This document shows positions 1 through 10,190 of a stretch of 26,648 bases of DNA, piece by piece (the stretch's first letter is position 1; each line of letters opens with the position of its first letter). The position numbers were made by a program, and so were the translations under genes. The notes beneath the pieces are model-generated. The model ran no database searches. It saw nothing but the letters and a program-made list of their open reading frames with translations, and was not told the DNA's origin. Source of the DNA: Hypsibius dujardini (Eukaryota; Tardigrada; Eutardigrada; Parachela; Hypsibiidae); assembly GCA_001579985.1 (NCBI GenBank), contig LRSR01009207.1:1-26648 (forward strand), read 5' to 3'.

Positions 1-324
1 ATGCGCGCTAAAAATAAGTAGGCGCTGTAGTTTTGGTGTACCGCTTGTATGTGGCTACAAGTGTATGTGTACGGGGAAATTATTTTGGTTGACTTGTTGG
101 TGGTGGGTGACAGCGTGAGGCTCTGCTTGGCGAACTGACGGATGACACTTTCGTCGTCGTCATCCGCGCGAACGCGCGGCGGAGATCGCTGACGTTCAAT
201 TAACAACGAAAAAAATTGGCGCGAGGGTTGCTTAATTAGAGTTCGCCGTGTTCGTCTTTTAGTTGCACCCAAACAATTGGTATTAATAATCTTCTATTCA
301 GCTAGCTATAAATCTAAATAAATC
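1..324. other. Left-edge sequence without a recognised gene
   Basis: No open frame of useful length and no conserved protein is visible on either strand. The stretch could be intergenic or part of an intron of a gene that begins outside the window; nothing here decides between these. Confidence 0.5.
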
Positions 325-613
325 TATGTGTCTGTCTGTCTGTCTATCTGTCTTAATAGCATGTCTGTCCAACCGACCGTCCAACCGTCCGACTATCCAT
401 CTGCCCGACTGTATATCTATCTGTCCAACCATCCGTCCGAACGTCTATCTGTCCGACCAGCCAGCCGTCCGACCGTCCATCCGTCCGACTATCCATCTGC
501 CCAAATGTATATCTATCTGACCAGCCATCCGTCTGACCGTCTATCTGTCTGACCAGCCATCCGTCCGATTGTCCATTCGTTCGACCGTCCATTCGTCCGA
601 CCGTCCATCCTGC
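325..613. repeat. Degenerate TGTC / CCGTCCGAC minisatellite
   Basis: It begins as TGTC tetranucleotides and passes into a C-rich array built from variants of CCGTCCGACCGTCCAT. A higher-order period of about 96 bp is visible: CCGTCCGACTATCCATCTG starts near 385 and again at 481, followed both times by a TATATCTATCTG block. The open frames here, rich in Ser, Pro and Cys on + and Asp, Gly and Arg on -, are by-products of the repeat. Confidence 0.85.
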
Positions 614-821
614 CACTGCAATTCCGCTGTCGTGTTCTCATCCTTCTATTTTCTGCGCGATTCAACACTAACTGTGAGGCGCATTACTCGTACCATGTTA
701 CCATGTACCGTAAACATCTCATATTGCTTTTCCTCATTTAAAAATATGAATTTGCCAGTCCTATCAATCGTCGGACTAATTACATTTTTTGAGTGGATCG
801 TGTGACTATTGAACGGCAATC

Positions 822-858
822 ACTTGTCTGTTTCTCTGTCTGTCTGTCTATCTGTCTA

Positions 859-912
<54 letters not shown>

Positions 913-932
913 CCTTTGTCTGCTTTTCTGTC
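822..932. repeat. TGTC tetranucleotide array
   Basis: Nearly pure TGTC repeats with TATC, TTTC and CTTT variants at the edges. It is one of about thirteen such arrays in the window and one of the few not inside a recognised intron. Confidence 0.95.
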
Positions 933-1040
933 AATTTGTTTTCTGAAATAGTTTGGCCCCCAACCAAGGGGATATTTTTCAATGGACAAAAAAGTGGAAT
1001 TTGTAGGATGGGAAGAAGCTGAAGCCGGTAACTGCTGCAG

Positions 1041-1366
1041 CTGACCCGATAGTCGTTACCACAATTCCCTTGAATCCCGTCGATGGCGCTACTCCTGCTG
1101 CTCAACCGCCGCGATCGTCATCAGCAACAGTGTCTGAACGTGTCGCTATTCCGCTACTCGCATTGGAAAGTTTCACGAAAAATGGTCGGGATTTAGGGAA
1201 GAAAATTCACACGGCATCGAGCGCTAACTTTGTTGATTCTGGGGTGACTGACGCAGCAGGCTGGGTCCACTGTGTCGTCGGGGGCGCCGAAAATGTCTGG
1301 AAAGTCATGAAGCTCATTGCATCAGGAAACCTGAACCTGAAGATACGGTACGCTGTCGTAAAGTAA
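1041..1366 (+). CDS. Possible 3' terminal exon of an unrecognised gene
   Basis: An open frame runs from 1007 to a TAA at 1364-1366. An acceptor-like CTGCTGCAG ends at 1040, so a spliced exon could start at 1041 with two bases completing a split codon. The reading would be about 108 residues, moderately GC-rich, containing for example LALESFTKNGRDLGKKIHTA and AGWVHCVVGGAENVWK. I recognise no family. No good upstream ATG is in frame; a separate ATG at 983 opens a different frame that stops after 20 codons. If real, its upstream exons lie left of the satellites or outside the window. It could also be a chance open frame. Confidence 0.25.
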
Positions 1367-1401
1367 CGGAGCGCCTTGGTGGCCTACAGGTGGCGCATGT
1401 T

Positions 1402-1525
1402 CACACGTGGCAAAACATTTGCGCTAACCGAATCAAGCACTTTAACTCGCGGCTGTGTACAACAGCCTGCGTGGAACGAGCGTGATGGCTTAACTCGGTT
1501 AGCGCAAGGTTTTTTGCCACGTGTC
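1402..1525. mobile_element. Inverted-repeat MITE-like element, copy A
   Basis: This is a non-coding foldback sequence of about 123 bp. The left end reads ACACGTGGCAAAA followed by TTGCGCTAACCGA; the right end carries TCGGTTAGCGCAAGG and TTTTTTGCCACGTGT, its reverse complement. The arms match for about 40 bp with few mismatches. The same element recurs near 9684, 10191, 23891 and 25871. A target-site duplication is not clear at this copy. It lies about 490 bp upstream of the Rab11 start codon. Confidence 0.85.
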
Positions 1526-2015
1526 TATATGTCTTTAATTAACCGGGTTCATCACCTTCTAGTCCACTTACAATGTGTACTCGTACGCTTTAATCTCTTA
1601 CCTTTTTTTTGTATCGCACACACTAACTCCGAAGTTCTTTCTTTCCCACTTCGAACGGATTTGTCTCGAGCTTTCTCCATTCCTCCATTCCTCTTCCTGC
1701 AGCAGCTGAACTGACGCATGTATTCCAGACCTTTCCCGATAGAATCTCTTTGGCGCTCCTGTAATTACATCTCCTTCAGATCTCTGTTACGAATCGTAGA
1801 GGATCTGGTTGGAAATTAGTTCTTCGCGAGAGAGACAATTGCATGTGTTGCCAAGATATGTGACGACGAGTTGCCTTCGACATTGTGTAGTCAATTCTGA
1901 AGAAAAGGTCCATTCTCAGGATGACCGTTTGGAACGTCCGTTGAGCCGTCTCCGTCCGTCACCGATGCGAAGTTGGTTGTCGGAGTTGGCCTGTTGCTCG
2001 TTGCTGTTTTCTAGC
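1526..2015. other. Rab11 5' flank
   Basis: No conserved coding sequence is seen. The stretch ends in a pyrimidine tract and TTTTCTAG at 2007-2014, one base before the Rab11 ATG. That fits either a 3' splice site of a 5'-UTR intron or a spliced-leader acceptor. Confidence 0.5.
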
Positions 2016-2697
2016 ATGAGCGCGGAACATGTCACCGACCGGTCGAAGGAGGAGCCATACGACTTTCTCTTCAAGGGTCAGACTACCGTATTCGCTAATT
2101 GACCGATTCTCTTGTGTTGGAACGATAGCGAACTTGAATGTCAAGGATTATCTGTCTGTAGTGGTCCTCATCGGCGACTCCGGTGTGGGGAAGAGCAACC
2201 TCCTGTCACGCTATGCCAGAAACGAATTCAGTCATGAACACAGTCACAAGGGTACGGTTGGCGTGGAATTTGCCACTCGGACAGTGCCCATTGATGGGCG
2301 ACAAATAAAAGTACTTCGGACCTGGAAATCTCTAGTTCCGGCTCGGTAGTTCGCGAGGGGTTATAGTAATAATTGCTCTGTTTTTAAGGCCCAGTTTTGG
2401 GACACTGCCGGCCAGGAACGGTATCGAGCAATCGGAAGTGCGTAAGTTTTGCCTCATCCCCACTGTCTGTCTGTCTGTTTGTCTTACTGTCTGACTGCAT
2501 CTATCTGCCTGTATCTTTGTCTGTATGGCTATAGTATATAAACATGGTACAGTGCGTTTGTTTGCCCGTCTTACTGTATCTATCTGTCTGTATGTGCTGT
2601 CCGCCTGTCTGCTTGTCTATCTGACTGTCTATCTGCTTCTTTGCTTGTCTGTCTGTATGCCTGTCTGTCGGTCTCTCTATCGGTATGTCTTACTGTA

Positions 2698-2732
<35 letters not shown>

Positions 2733-3810
2733 GACTAGCTGTCTGTCTGTCTGTCTGACTGCCATGGAGCTCAAAAGTTTAAATCACACTATAGTTTGCT
2801 CCGTCTACGGTATAGATACTACCGAGGAGCTTTGGGCGCATTATTGGTGTACGACCTGACCGACATCAACACTTTCAACAACGCTGAAGTATGGCTAAAG
2901 GAGTTTCGCTCCTTCACCGACGACGACGGTGAGACAACCGTCTCAAAGCAAAAGTAAAGCGTGACGGCGTTTATTGCGGTTGTTGTTAGTGGTCATAATG
3001 CTGGTGGGAAACAAGAGCGATCTAGCGGCTGAGAGACGAGCTGTACCTATCCTTCAAGCCCAACGGTTTGCAGGTACAAAGTAAATAGTGTACATCCCTA
3101 TTTCGGTAATGACACTTGGTGCATCGTACGATGGATTCGGCCTATTTGTAGCTAGCCTTTTTAGTTCTTAGTGCTAAACAATCATAATTCAATTTCTAAT
3201 CGATTGCCAACAAGAGGAGACTGTTTTGAAATTAAGGGGCGAAGTTACGGGTTCACTTCTAAAATCACACCCGCGAGTGTCTGGTTCCCTGAGTCTCACT
3301 AGCTCCTCCCCCTAATTTCAAAACATTTTCGTGGTCACGCCAAATTAAATTTTGGTTTGAAACGTGCCACGAAAACGTCCTTTCGCCCTTTCCTAGCAGT
3401 GATTAGCAATTGTAAGTGGCCCGGAATATGAAAGGAAATAAGGGTGGCAATAGATAAGCCGCATCCTTTGTACTAAAAGACCACTGATCAATCGAAGATT
3501 GGGTTCGTGGTCTGTTCCAGAGACGAAAGGACTGCTTTTTATGGAAACATCAGCATTCGACACGACCTTCGTCGACCGGGCATTCCAGCACATTCTCGCG
3601 GAAATCTACCGCAACTTCAGTTTCCAGGCACACAGTCAAAGCGTCAGTTTCCAGGCACACAGTCAAAGCGTCAGTTTCCAGGCACACAGTCAAAGCGTCA
3701 ACCTCCACAACACCATCACAGCCGGCATTCCGACCCATGATCAACCACTGCCGATCCATCTCGACCAGAGCACCGGCGACAATCCCCATGTCAAGAAGCA
3801 TTGCTGTTAA
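2016..3810 (+). CDS. RAB11: Rab11-type small GTPase
   Basis: Rab11 is a GTP-switch protein that directs recycling-endosome traffic. Six exons splice in phase: 2016-2076, 2162-2310, 2389-2441, 2816-2928, 2990-3073 and 3521-3810, giving 249 residues. Visible signatures are the P-loop GDSGVGKS (25-32), switch [18 protein letters not shown] (74-80), NKSD (133-136) and ETSA (162-165). The stretch [20 protein letters not shown] is typical of Rab11. The chain ends in KKHCC, a dicysteine geranylgeranylation motif. After the fold, the variable C-terminal region holds three identical 27-bp repeats encoding SFQAHSQSV. Identity to Rab11 rather than Rab25 or a divergent paralogue rests on sequence memory. 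TTTTCTAG immediately precedes the ATG. The stop codon overlaps that of TTC27 on the other strand. An ATTAAA at 4039-4044 could serve as poly(A) signal. Confidence 0.92.
2462..2760. repeat. TGTC array in Rab11 intron 3
   Basis: TGTC/TATC tetranucleotides with many single-base variants fill most of the 374-bp intron 2442-2815. The Cys/Leu/Ser/Val open frames across it are repeat translation only. Confidence 0.95.
3222..3325. repeat. Small foldback element in Rab11 intron 5
   Basis: TGTTTTGAAATTA followed by AGGGGC on the left (from 3222) is mirrored by CCCCCTAATTTCAAAACA (ending 3325), giving terminal inverted repeats of about 18 bp around a 65-bp centre. No second copy is in the window, so calling it a MITE is an inference. 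Confidence 0.6.
3324..3377. repeat. Imperfect hairpin next to the foldback
   Basis: ATTTTCGTGGTCACG and CGTGCCACGAAAAC can pair around a short AT-rich loop. It directly abuts the preceding inverted repeat within the same intron. Confidence 0.55.
3619..3699 (+). repeat. Three identical 27-bp coding repeats in Rab11
   Basis: Units at 3619-3645, 3646-3672 and 3673-3699 are identical in DNA and encode SFQAHSQSV three times, in frame, between the GTPase fold and the prenylated tail. Perfect DNA identity suggests recent expansion or an assembly effect. Confidence 0.97.
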
Positions 3811-6796
3811 AGTTGCGCCCTCATCGCTCGGATATCCGTGAGGAGTGAGGCAGCCTCCTCCGAGACGGCCAAGCCCCCGGTGGCGAAGTTGGTGCACGAT
3901 TTCTCCACTCTACTGATGACGCTGTCGAGCATCACCCGGCATGACGAGCGGACGGACCGCTGCTCGGTGTCGTCTGTTTCTGCGGCAATCAGTAGTCGCT
4001 GGTAGTTTCCCAGTTCTTTCGCCACGTTGAGTGTGTTGATTAAAGAGTAATCCTCCCGCTCCCAGTCGGTCTCCTTCACGGCGCACCGAAACGATCGCTG
4101 CAGCTTCATCACAACTGCCTGTAACACCTCCTTCCGCGCAGTCTCATCGGCGGCCCGTTCCAACTCGGAGGCGTTTAGTTTGCCGTAGAGGTACCACACC
4201 TTGCTGTTGTCGGTCAACTTCACCGACATCGCACCAAAGAGCTCCTTGACTTTCGGCAGGAGACGTGCCGCGGAGACGCCGTGGATGTCGGCAACGCCGT
4301 CGATGACCGCGGCCACGAGCAGTCCGAGGGAGTCGACATTCAGCCGGCCTTTGAGTTCCAGCAGACGGTAGCAGGCCTTGATTTCCTCCTCAAAGTCCTT
4401 CACTTTCAGGCAGGCGTTCTGGTAGTTGTCCCAGACGTTCCAGTTGTCGTAGTCGGCCTTGATCGAGTCTTGAAGGATGCGGTACGCTTTGTTGTAGTCT
4501 TGCCCACGCAGTGCGATCGAACCGAGATTGTTCCAGGCAAGCCTGCGGAAAAAAATGACAGGGCATTAATCAGTACTTCCACAAGGAAGATTAAAGGCGA
4601 TAGGACAATCAGAAATCACATACGCATTATCGGGATCCAAGTTGACACATCTCCTCAGCGACAACTCCGCCTGCCCAAACTCCCCCAACTTCAGCTGACA
4701 ATACCCCATGGAGAACCACGCCCCCGCGTCGATGGCATTGATATCCAGGCCCTGTCGCAGCGCATCCGCCGCCCCCTGATAATCCTGCCGTCGCAGCAAC
4801 AGCCTCCCCAAATCGCGCCGCGAGCGTGCGGACCGATGTTGCGACAGCTCCCACGCCTTGTCGTAACACGCCACATCTTCCCGGATATCGCCCAGCCGGC
4901 ACCACATCACAGCTGTCTCCTCCTTCGCCAGCTCCTTCATAATCAGGTCCTCCGCTTTGACTTTCTGGCCGACGCGTTGGTAGCACTCAATCACATCCTC
5001 CCACAGCTCCAGCGAGGTGAAGATGTTGATGGCTTCGTTGGTGATGCCGTTTTGCAGGAGGAGAAAGCCCAGCGCCTCCTCCACCTTCCAGGACGGCGGT
5101 ACGTTCACGGCCAGGGCGAAGGGTGCTCGTAGAATGGGGTCGTGGGTCGTGTCGCGGAACGACATCATCAGGACTTCCAGCTGCTGCATGGCTCGAGTGG
5201 TTCTTCGCGATTTGTCCCCTTCCAGGCGGGACCGGTCGAACAGAGCGCTACTCCGGATGGCGTAGCAGTTGGAGGAATGCAGCGCCAGCTGGATGTATGC
5301 GAGGTGTTCCTCATCCTGCAGCGTGGTCCGTGCTCGCTTACGCCGACTGACGAGACCTTCGACGAGCAACACAGCGGCTTCGTGGTCTGCGAGAAGGGTG
5401 TGAGGGAGGTCTTTAGTGAGTTCAGCTTCTTTAAGGAGGGTATCGTCGTCCAGGGCGACATTCACCGGGAAGTTGGAGAAGCCAATTTGCGAGGCAGGTC
5501 TGCGGAGAAAAAGTTGTAATAGCAAGTGAGACCGACAGAAATTGCAATTCAGTTCTTTTCGGTCAAACAGGCCTTCGAATCCTCATGCGGCGTGCTCTTA
5601 AAGTTCAGACTTGGCTCGGTTAAGTCTATAGCGGATCGGTACTCACTCGGGCACAGTTTCAGCGCGTTGCAATTCCACCACCAGCTGAGCATACTCCTGC
5701 TCCTGGAAACGAGTGCGCTTGCCTAAAATCCCAGTCAGCAAAGACGAATGTCTGCAGTGACTCTTGGCTTCTGCCAGATACTCGTTGGCCTTGATGAGGT
5801 CGGAGTAGTACAGGGAAATAATGCATGCCAGCAGGAGATGCTCGACAGCTGCAGAATCATTTTCCGATTCACCGGCAAGCTTAATTTCATTCAGCAAGGC
5901 GCTGATTTTCTGATGAAGCACCGCAGATTTCTCTTCTAGAGTGCACTGCTGCATCCAGTACAGTTGAATCAATACAACATTCGCCTGGTGGCGGGACGTC
6001 GAGTGGTATTTACCGCTGCCATCTACAAAGAGGAAAAACAGACATGTTAATAAAGTGAAATTCAGGAACCGTAAAATTAATCAAGAGAAAAAGTTGATTG
6101 ATTGAACTATTGACTGATCCAATTCAAATTAACAGTGGCAGTACAATAACAGGCCTTGATTGATTGAACTATTGATTGAGCCAATTCAAATTAACAGTGG
6201 CACTACAATAACAGGCCTTGATTGATTGATTCCAGCCATTATTTACTTTCATCTTACGCATTAAAGATGTTGATCATTGGTGCTCTCCGATTGATTGAAC
6301 AAACGAAAAGAAATTCCCAGACCCATATCATTCGATTACAATGCCTGGAAAACGTTTACCGCGGATGCTACTCACCAACTACTCACCATCACTATGCCAA
6401 CTCACCTGCGCTCCGAAGGAGTTCGAGGATGACGATTCCCACAGCGAGATATTCCGGAGCCCTGCATAGACGATAAATCGGTTCGGGATCGGATAGAAAC
6501 TTCACTGCTACGTCGTGAAAAGGGTGAAGCGGATTGGAGGCGACAGAGGAAGGCGGCCCGGTGAAGTTTTCTCGGAGAAACGCCTGGCTAGCTTCAGTAG
6601 CGGCCAATAATGCTTCCGATGGGTTCGCCGCAATCCACCGACCGAGTGGAGTCGCGCAAACGTCTCCGCCCGCGGCACTGGAATGGTAGACGATGGCGTT
6701 CAATGATTCCGCGAGAATGGCGAGGATTTCAGGTGTCCAGGGGGAGGGTGAGGAGGTCGTATCGGAAGAACGCGCAGTGGATGTATCGGTTGTCAT
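3807..6796 (-). CDS. TTC27: Tetratricopeptide repeat protein 27 (TTC27)
   Basis: TTC27 is a conserved eukaryotic TPR protein (yeast relative Emw1); its molecular role is not settled. Exons on the minus strand, 5' to 3': 6406-6796, 5647-6022, 4624-5499 and 3807-4542, all in phase, 792 residues against about 843 in human. The second half is diagnostic: YDKAWELSQHRSARSRRDLG, GAWFSMGYCQLKLGEFGQAE, CVNLDPDNA joined to LAWNNLGSIAL, and later LVAAVIDGVAD, closely follow the family's TPR region (roughly residues 430-620). The N-terminal part is divergent. CTTATTCAAG lies directly before the ATG. Intron 1 (6023-6405) holds a 62-bp tandem duplication. The TAA (3807-3809) overlaps the Rab11 stop, so each gene's 3' UTR must be antisense to the other's last exon. 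Confidence 0.93.
6094..6217. repeat. 62-bp tandem duplication in TTC27 intron 1
   Basis: Two units (6094-6155 and 6156-6217) differ at about three positions. Each starts with TTGATTGATTGAAC and ends with AATAACAGGCC. A third partial unit starts at 6218. This is one of several composite repeats in the window anchored on TGAT/ATCA. Confidence 0.92.
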
Positions 6797-7120
6797 CTTG
6801 AATAAGCAATTGATCAGTTGATTGATTGGTTTGAGGAAACTACAGCGTAACCGGTACGCGATTGAGGCACGGTGTTGAAATTAGATGCTGCCAAGGCCAA
6901 AAACAACAAAAACTATCATAAAAAGCGATTATGAAATGTGCTAAATGTATGAGATTTATATTTTCTACGATAAAAAAAAATATTTTTTGAACTTGCGCAA
7001 GTATTGAACAATTGTTTCCATAATCTAGTGACGAATTCCAACTCCAATTCACTGATAAATAAGAGTGTAATTACACTTTGGAAACCGTAGAAATGGATCA
7101 ATTGATTCACTCTACGTCTA
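6797..7120. promoter_or_regulatory. TTC27: TTC27 5' flank
   Basis: AT-rich sequence upstream of the TTC27 start codon. No coding sequence or clear core promoter motif is visible; the promoter assignment follows only from position. Confidence 0.35.
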
Positions 7121-7857
7121 ACAAGGAAACGGAACGGTAGTCGACACGCCGATCTCTCTCAAATTGTTTTTGCAAATAGTTGACTACATTAATAGATTTT
7201 AGCAAAAAATTTATCTGCAAAAGAGCTCTGGTCTGAGCGGGAGAAAATTCGAAAGCTCCATAATAGCTCCGTGGGTTTCTGATACAGTTCAAGCATTGAT
7301 TGTTTGATTTGTGCTGTAACAAAACTCAGTTTAATTTTAACCATTGTAAAACGTTTTTTGAAAACGTTTGATTCCAAGATTTTTAACACTCTTTTACTCC
7401 AAATCCAATTTGAAATCGATTGACATCAACAGAATCTTATTTGGATGCCAGAGGGCGGAGCTATGGGCTATTTTCAATCTAGGCTTCCGAGTGACGTTGC
7501 CGAAATGACCCATACTTCCGCCCCTTGTCATCTAAATAAGATTCTGCTGATGTCAATCGATTCCAAATCGAATTTGGCGTGGAAGAGTGTTAGAAATCAT
7601 GGATCAAACTTTTTCAGAAAACGACATTTTACAGTGGTTAAAATTAAACTGAGTTTTGTTACAGCATAAATCAAACAATCAATGCCTGAATTGCATGAGA
7701 AACCCACGGAGCCCTTGGGAGCTTTCGAATTTTCTCCCGCTCAGACCAGAGCTCGTTTGCAGATGAAATTTCTTGCTGAAATCTATTAATGTAGTCTACT
7801 ATATGCAAAACAAATTTGAGAGAGATCAGCTTGTCGGCTACCGTTCCGTTCCCTAAC
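7121..7857. mobile_element. Giant foldback element, about 740 bp
   Basis: The left arm (about 7121-7470) and right arm (about 7505-7857) are reverse complements over some 350 bp, roughly 85 percent identical by eye. Matching blocks include GGAACGGTAGTCGAC with GTCGGCTACCGTTCC; GAGCTCTGGTCTGAGCGG with its counterpart near 7730; and AATCGATTGACATCA with TGATGTCAATCGATT. The spacer is about 35 bp. No transposase is encoded. The right terminus continues into a 22-bp satellite built from the terminal sequence. It separates TTC27 from NUPR1. Confidence 0.88.
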
Positions 7858-8046
7858 AGCTAGCGTTCCGTTCCCTAACGGCTAGCGTTCCGTTCCCTAA
7901 CAGCTAGCGTTCCGTTCCCTAACGGCTAGCGTTCCGTTCCCTAACGGCTAGCGTTCCGTTCCCTGACGGCTACCGTTCCGTTCCCTAACGGCTAGCGTTC
8001 GGCTAGCGTTCCGTTCCCTAACGGCTACCGTTCCGTTCCCTTGTAA
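7832..8046. repeat. 22-bp satellite, GGCTAGCGTTCCGTTCCCTA unit
   Basis: About nine to ten head-to-tail copies of a unit whose last two bases are AC, with GGCTACC and AGCTAGC variants and one truncated copy near 7994. The first unit coincides with the right end of the large palindrome, whose left end carries the same sequence once in reverse complement. Confidence 0.95.
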
Positions 8047-8571
8047 GCTGACGGTCATTTCATTAACATCCTACAGCACAACATTCTACTGTGTCAGCAC
8101 GAATCCACTTGAGACGACGACTCCAGCAGTAAGAGGGTTCAGAATTCATGGGCTCACGTGCTCATGCTCATTAATATGCTCCTGCCAGAGCAGAGGTGTC
8201 TGGTTTTAACTTTTATTCTAAAAATGTACAGCTGACCGGTTAACTTGAGAGCATCGACCAAGAGATAACTGCACGTGCAATTTCTGCTGCTGCCTACTAC
8301 AGTAAACAAAAAGATGAATCGAAAGTCGATAGCATGAGTGAGTCAGCCGCCAGGAGGCGCTGCTCGGAAAACACTTAGATGAAGACCTGAGAGGCTAGAT
8401 TTATACACGCGGCGAAGACTCTGCAAGGCAAGCAAAACAATATTTAACTTCCAATTCCAAGCCGTGGACCGTAAAAAGACAACAACAAAGCAAAAAAACA
8501 GGGATAACGCACGTTGTGGAACGACGAGTTATCGCAGGTTTCGAGAGATCCTTGACCGGAGAGAGAGAGCA
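8047..8571. other. NUPR1 3' flank
   Basis: No coding sequence is seen. On the minus strand an AATAAA (8212-8217) lies about 355 nt downstream of the NUPR1 stop and is the nearest canonical poly(A) signal I find. Confidence 0.5.
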
Positions 8572-9344
8572 TCATTTGGATGAGCGGGGTCCTTGAGACT
8601 GCGCCAAGCGATTGTGCTCCATATTCTGCAACTGCAAGACAGAAAAACAAGTTTTAGTATGAAAATCGAGGTTCGCAAGTTTTCCACATCCGTCCCAATC
8701 ACACAATCATGATCCAGTCAACTAATCAATCTTCAACGGATCAATCAATCAACGGATCAATTCATTAACGAATCAATCAATCAATTCATCAACTAATCAA
8801 TCAATCAACGGATCAATCAATCAACGGATTAATCAATCAACGAATCAATCAATCAATCAACCGTAGCCACGCAGCGTTTTTCGCAGACTGACCTTGGCCA
8901 TAATCTTTCGCGACTCCCCTGTGACTAAAGCATGGGACTGATGAGCCGCGTGGTTGGTGTGCAATTCCGCTTCCTTCTTGCTGCAAAAGGGAAAATCAAA
9001 CAATGTATTTCCATCATTTTTTTGATTGCAATTCCACGAGCGAGAAATATTTCCTCGTGGCCAATTTTTTACCTGCGCTGCTTGCCCGACTTTCCTGCAA
9101 AAATGTACTTGTCCTGGAAAAATAAAAGAACGTCAGCTAATCGAGATCTAGGGTGCTTTCTAACTTTACACGCAGTTTCCGGTGACCATGAGAGCGCGAA
9201 ATTAAGCGCCACGAGCGGAGTCTCTTAAAACGGATCACTTGATCTGCCAGAGCGCTCGTGCCGTTTTAGGTGGTTCACCACGTTAATCTTTTTTACCTGG
9301 TCAAAGTTGTAGTGCTCCTTGTCATCGAAATGGGCTTCCGACAT
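8572..9344 (-). CDS. NUPR1: NUPR1 / p8-like nuclear protein
   Basis: NUPR1 proteins are small, basic, largely disordered chromatin-associated stress regulators. Exons 5' to 3': 9297-9344, 9073-9113, 8893-8980 and 8572-8631, all in phase, 78 residues. The N-terminus MSEAHFDDKEHYNFDQ followed by DKYIFAGKSGKQRSKKEAE and HTNHAAHQSH matches the family pattern (a Tyr-x-Phe acidic start, then the G-K-x-R-x-K-x-E-A-x-x-x-T-N block), and it is most like arthropod forms as I remember them. ESRKIMAKLQNMEHNRL fills the conserved basic helix region. AGCCACC precedes the ATG, a strong translation context. Intron 3 (8632-8892) is filled by an ATCA repeat. Missing this gene would be easy because its longest exon encodes only 29 complete codons. 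Confidence 0.9.
8705..8865. repeat. ATCA-type array in NUPR1 intron 3
   Basis: Repeats of AATCAATCAACGGATC and close variants. The phase of the tetranucleotide is interrupted by CGGATC, TTCATC and CGAATC blocks. Confidence 0.9.
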
Positions 9345-9683
9345 GGTGGCTGGTGACGCTGATAGTTATGAAGACTAAAAAAGTTGCGAGAAATGTTCCA
9401 ACAAAGGATAAGGAGGAAGGGAAGGAAAACGTTGAGAAAATTTGTAAAACAGTAGACTGACTGGTGCGGAATGGCAATCGATGCGCCTTTTTAACGTCAA
9501 CACAGTGCCTGGGCCCGCGATCGATGGAGACAAATCACGAAAACAGCTGATTCACCAAGCGATTTGGAGTGGAAAGGCGTGGCTTAAGAACAGCAACAAA
9601 TTCCCATTGGTTTAACGTTGAACTTTCCAACGCGTGAGTGAATCATAGTCGTGCCAATTCCGCCAGAGGGCGTTGTGTGCGAG
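9345..9683. promoter_or_regulatory. NUPR1: NUPR1 5' flank
   Basis: No coding sequence is seen. The sequence should hold the NUPR1 promoter by position only; no TATA box at a convincing distance was found. Confidence 0.35.
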
Positions 9684-9803
9684 TACGCGTGGCCAAAACC
9701 TTTGACTAATTGAGTTGAGCTTTTCAACTCGATTGGTGCATAAAATCATGCATAATCGAGCCAAATGGCTTGACTCCGTTAGGGCAATGTTTACTGCACA
9801 TGT
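9684..9803. mobile_element. Degraded MITE-like element, copy B0
   Basis: GCGTGGCCAAAACCTTTGAC on the left, and GGCTTGACTCCGTTAGGGCA plus CACATGT on the right, line up with the other copies of the CACGTGGCAAAAA family with many substitutions. Its interior also matches (TTGAGTTGAGC and TTTTCAACTCG). It appears to be an old copy 390 bp from the intact one. Confidence 0.6.
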
Positions 9804-10190
9804 AAGCAGACTTCTTCACAACACTTCGACGAGCTATCGCTTTATCGGTTCCGAGAATTTGGCGAACCTCCAGTACGTCGTTTGGTTTTTAGATTATTTT
9901 ATTCTTCCACGAGACAACATGAGGTGTTACGAGACTGCACTTACAGTGCGGTAGTAATGAGGACAACCGACCTAATACCTCGTCTCGGGCCCTTGGCTAA
10001 GAAAATTACGGAACAAAAAACTCGACTTTTGGTTCTCCCTTCGAAAAAATGCGAAAGATGAGAATCTTTTCTTTGATACAAATCTTTCGGTTAATCGTAT
10101 GTCCAATTCATTCCTGCAGAGATACTAGTACAAGAACTTTGCCTACAATGTCTGTCACTTGCCAGACACAGACATTGTGACACAGATGAG

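Noticed and set aside
1376-1714. 112-codon open frame (TTG start) left of Rab11
   Set aside because: Its first half is the inverted-repeat element, whose sequence recurs in introns and spacers.
4281-5132. 283-codon plus-strand open frame opposite TTC27
   Set aside because: It is the antisense shadow of GC-rich TTC27 exons, crosses the TTC27 intron, and shows no protein family character.
7445-7669. 74-codon plus-strand frame in the centre of the giant palindrome
   Set aside because: It crosses the spacer and both arms, and it is not kept in the mirror arm.
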